The position numbers and the translations under genes were made by a program. The notes below the pieces were generated by a model, which worked only from the letters and a program-made list of their open reading frames with translations, did not search any database and was not told where the DNA came from. Positions 61,768 through 64,000 of a stretch of 64,000 nt of DNA are shown in pieces (the stretch's first letter is position 1; each line of letters starts with the position of its first letter). This DNA is from Roseiarcus sp963835215 (GTDB taxonomy: Bacteria > Pseudomonadota > Alphaproteobacteria > Rhizobiales > Beijerinckiaceae): positions 434,001 to 498,000 of the forward strand of contig CAWIES010000004.1 in NCBI GenBank assembly GCA_963835215.1, written 5' to 3'.

Positions 61768-63018
61768 TCAATGGGCGACGGCGGCGGCGGCCGCTTCGTT
61801 GATCAGCGCGCCCGAGCGGAAGCGATCGAGCGCAAAGGGCGCGGCGATCGGGTGCGGCTCGCCGGTTGCGACCTGGTGCGCGAACAGCGCGCCGGAGCCC
61901 GGCGTCGCTTTGAAGCCGCCGGTGCCCCAGCCGCAATTAACGTAGAGGCCGGCGACCGGCGTCTTGCCGAGGATCGGCGAGCGGTCGGGCGTCGTATCGA
62001 CGATGCCGCCCCAGTTGCGCAGCATCCTGAGGCGCGAGGCGAAGGGAAACAACTCGCAGATCGCCGCTAGCGTCGCCGAAGCGACATGCAACGCGCCCCT
62101 CTGGCTGTAAGAGACATAGGCGTCGGTCCCCGCCCCGATCACCAGCTCGCCCTTGTCGGACTGCGACATATAGGCGTGGATGGTGTTGGACATGACGACG
62201 CAGGGCATGACCGGCTTCAGCGGCTCGGAGACCAGCGCCTGCAACGGGAAGGATTCGAGTGGCAGACGCACGCCGGCCATGCCCATGACGACGCTCGAAT
62301 GGCCCGCCGCGACGACGCCGATCCTGTTCGCGCCGATCGCGCCGCGCGTCGTCTCGACGCCGCTGACCGCGCCCGACGCGTCGCGACGGATCGCGGTCAC
62401 CTCGCAATTCTCGATGATGTCGACGCCGCGCGCCGAGGCCGCCCGCGCGTAGCCCCAGGCGACGCCGTCATGGCGCGCCGTGCCGCCGGAGCGTTGCAGC
62501 GCCGCTCCGCGCACGGGATAGCGGATGGCGGGGTCGATATTGAGGACCGGGCAGAACGCCTTGGCGTCCTCGGCGCTCAGCCATTCGTTGGCGATGCCGG
62601 CGAGCCGATTGGCGTGGATATGGCGCTTTAGGGTCAACTCCTCGTGATGGCTGTGCGCGAGTTGCATCACGCCGCGCGGGGAGAACATGAGATTGTAGTT
62701 GAGCTCGGCCGAAAGCCCCGGCCACATCGCGTGGGCGTGGGCGTAGAGCGCCTCTGAGGCTTCAAAGAGATAGTTGGAGCGCACGATCGTCGTGTTGCGG
62801 CCGGTGTTGCCGCCCCCAAGCCATCCTTTTTCGAGGACGGCGACGTCGGCGAGCCCGTGCTGTTTGGCGAGGTAATAGGCGGTGGCGAGGCCGTGGCCGC
62901 CGGCGCCTACGATGACGACATCGTAAGCCGGCTTGGGCTCGGGCGAGCGCCATTGCGGCTGCCAGCCCTTGTGGCCGGTCAGCGCCTGGCGCGCGAGGCT
63001 GGCGAATGAGAACTTCAC
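61768..63018 (-). CDS. soxB: Sarcosine oxidase subunit beta
   Basis: FAD/FMN-carrying subunit that oxidises sarcosine. The 416-residue DAO-family protein has the dinucleotide motif YDVVIVGAGGHGLATAYYLA, GWLGGGNTGRNTTIVRSNYL (covalent FMN region of the family), SFPLQALVSEPLKPVMPCVV, and C-terminal LYVNCGWGTGGFKATPGSGA. GTG 63018 starts KFSFASLARQALTGHKGW, the usual opening. An open frame beyond to 63840 is not part of the gene. Alpha and gamma subunit genes are not in the window. Confidence 0.93.
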   Translation of the reverse strand: MKFSFASLARQALTGHKGWQPQWRSPEPKPAYDVVIVGAGGHGLATAYYLAKQHGLADVAVLEKGWLGGGNTGRNTTIVRSNYLFEASEALYAHAHAMWPGLSAELNYNLMFSPRGVMQLAHSHHEELTLKRHIHANRLAGIANEWLSAEDAKAFCPVLNIDPAIRYPVRGAALQRSGGTARHDGVAWGYARAASARGVDIIENCEVTAIRRDASGAVSGVETTRGAIGANRIGVVAAGHSSVVMGMAGVRLPLESFPLQALVSEPLKPVMPCVVMSNTIHAYMSQSDKGELVIGAGTDAYVSYSQRGALHVASATLAAICELFPFASRLRMLRNWGGIVDTTPDRSPILGKTPVAGLYVNCGWGTGGFKATPGSGALFAHQVATGEPHPIAAPFALDRFRSGALINEAAAAAVAH

Positions 63019-63237
63019 CCTTCGGCCCCCCGAGGCGGCGAGACGTCTCTGCCGCCAACTGCGACCTAACCCGTTCCGGCCGCGCCGGGCAACGCTGTCC
63101 TCGCCGAGGATCGCATTTTGCCCTTGGCGCGGCGCGAAGGGCGCTCCAATATGGCCGAGCCCTTTTGTAACCGAGCCCATTCGACTCGCCTCGCGGCGCG
63201 AATTGGGAACGCGTTCAGTTCCAGTTTGGACCGCGAC

Positions 63238-63792
63238 ATGAGTGATGACTTCCGCCGCCCGGTGTCCCTCGCCCTCGCCGCGTTGGCGATCGTCGGCTGG
63301 CTGCTGGTCTCCTATTTCTGGTCGCAGGCCGCTGACGTGCGCGCGCAGATGGACGATTCGATGAAGCGGGCTGAGCTTGCCCGCGCCGGTCTCGCCGCCG
63401 ATCTGCAAAATCTGCAAAAGGCCGCCGGCTCCGCCGCCGATCTCGAGAAGCAATCCAAGGACGCGCAGGCGGCGCTCGGCGAGGCGGTTTCCGCCCGCGC
63501 CGCCGCCCAGAACGAAATTGCCGAACTGACCAAGCAGATCAGCGAGGCCAAGCTCGCCGTGTCGGGCGCCCAAGAGGAAGCCAACGCCAAGGGCCGCGAC
63601 CTGGAAACCGTTCAAGCCAAGTTGCAGGACGAGAACGACCAGCTCAGCGTCGTCGAGGGGCAGATTACCGCGGCGCAGGCCAAGCTTGCCGATCTGCAGC
63701 AGCAGCTCGAGGACGCCCAGAGCCGCCTCACCGATCTGCAAAACCAGACCCAAACGCTCCAGCCGCCGAGCGACGCCGCTAAACCGAAATAA
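63238..63792 (+). CDS. Membrane-anchored coiled-coil protein
   Basis: A 184-residue protein with one N-terminal membrane helix (SLALAALAIVGWLLVSYFW) and a long heptad-rich region from about residue 37 to 170 (DLQNLQKAAGSAADLEKQSK, EEANAKGRDLETVQAKLQDE, AQAKLADLQQQLEDAQSRL), a predicted coiled coil. No enzymatic domain is present. It is probably periplasmic. Its 3' end overlaps the mtnA gene by 14 bases on the opposite strand. Function unknown; structural or scaffold role is only a guess. Confidence 0.75.
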   Translation: MSDDFRRPVSLALAALAIVGWLLVSYFWSQAADVRAQMDDSMKRAELARAGLAADLQNLQKAAGSAADLEKQSKDAQAALGEAVSARAAAQNEIAELTKQISEAKLAVSGAQEEANAKGRDLETVQAKLQDENDQLSVVEGQITAAQAKLADLQQQLEDAQSRLTDLQNQTQTLQPPSDAAKPK

Positions 63793-64000
63793 ACGCGCGG
63801 CCAAAGGCGCGGGAGAGCGCGTCCGCGTTGGCGGCGACAATGCCGCGCTCGGTGATGAAGCCGTCGATCAACTCGGCCGGCGTTACGTCGAAGGCGGGAT
63901 TGAGCGCCAAGGCGCCGGGCGGCGTCAGGGCGAGGCGGGCGATACGTCCATCATCGAGCCGACCGACCATGTGCGTCACCTCCTCAGCCGGCCGCTCCTC
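63779..64000 (-). CDS. mtnA: S-methyl-5-thioribose-1-phosphate isomerase, N-terminus beyond window
   Basis: Methionine salvage enzyme related to eIF2B. Only about 73 C-terminal codons are inside the window. They read EERPAEEVTHMVGRLDDGRI, then ALALNPAFDVTPAELIDGFI and TERGIVAANADALSRAFG. NPAFDVTPAELI.G.ITERG is the MtnA C-terminal signature. The frame is open to the right edge. It converges on the coiled-coil gene with a short overlap. Confidence 0.88.
   Translation of the reverse strand, partial: EERPAEEVTHMVGRLDDGRIARLALTPPGALALNPAFDVTPAELIDGFITERGIVAANADALSRAFGRAFISV

Noticed and set aside
61768..63840. 690-codon frame running upstream of soxB
   Set aside because: Sequence before GTG 63018 is the reverse of the coiled-coil gene and an intergenic stretch; SoxB family starts at KFSFASLARQAL.

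Overview
The window is high-GC (roughly two thirds G+C) and densely coded. The gene content and order point to an alphaproteobacterium of the order Hyphomicrobiales (Rhizobiales). Evidence includes ppiD-tpiA-secG, rpsF-rpsR-DUF2232-rplI, erpA/dgt/argS/SPOR/nagZ, a mitochondrial-type complex I accessory subunit (NDUFS4 homologue), a RatA/COQ10 protein, DUF1467 and DUF6489 proteins and Omp31-like surface proteins. Genus cannot be decided from the sequence; a methylotroph/Beijerinckiaceae-like relative is only a guess.

Layout. 0-5 kb: PpiD (runs off the left edge), triosephosphate isomerase, an outer-membrane barrel, SecG, RatA and PncC. 5-12 kb: aspS, three glycosyltransferase genes interleaved with tRNA-Pro(TGG), the NDUFS4 homologue and tRNA-Arg(TCT), then rlpA. 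12-20 kb: a tight same-strand run dacC-tmk-holB-metG-tatD-MBL hydrolase-M20 peptidase with several stop/start overlaps. 20-25 kb: tRNA-Pro(GGG), merR and ihfA on the minus strand, an SDR, then the rpsF/rpsR/rplI ribosomal block. 25-33 kb: galM, uracil-DNA glycosylase, NYN nuclease, FAH hydrolase, argC, acyl-CoA synthetase, rplM-rpsI with a clear terminator, and an orphan Flp pilin. 33-44 kb: a TPR/GT41 O-GlcNAc-transferase-like protein, an exonuclease, an ECHDC3-type protein, nagZ, SPOR, argS, dgt and erpA. 44-50 kb: a secreted ClpP-fold protein, an MFS exporter with a MarR regulator, and parC. 50-52 kb: a visibly A/T-richer insert carrying an FRG-domain gene translationally coupled to a DUF262 gene. 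52-64 kb: a bo3-type quinol oxidase operon (cyoA-cyoBC-cyoD), a CUT2-type sugar ABC transporter, zwf, sarcosine oxidase beta and delta subunits, a membrane-anchored coiled-coil protein, and the end of mtnA.

Sequence quality matters here. At least eleven genes are broken by single-base indels. Nine are conserved and mostly essential or single-copy: aspS, ihfA, rpsF, rpsR, rplI, argS, dgt, parC, cyoA. The reading simply continues in another frame with full conservation. I read these as base-calling or assembly errors, not pseudogenes, and annotate the genes across the breaks.

The most interesting accessory locus is the coupled FRG-DUF262 pair at 50.2-52.1 kb, a plausible but unproven defence-type module. 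Other points worth checking are a D,D-carboxypeptidase whose catalytic Ser is Ala, a CyoB-CyoC fusion reading frame, sarcosine oxidase genes lacking alpha and gamma subunits beside them, a near-identical 13-bp box in front of both marR and its MFS target, and small palindromic repeats at gene ends, two of which supply the stop codon.
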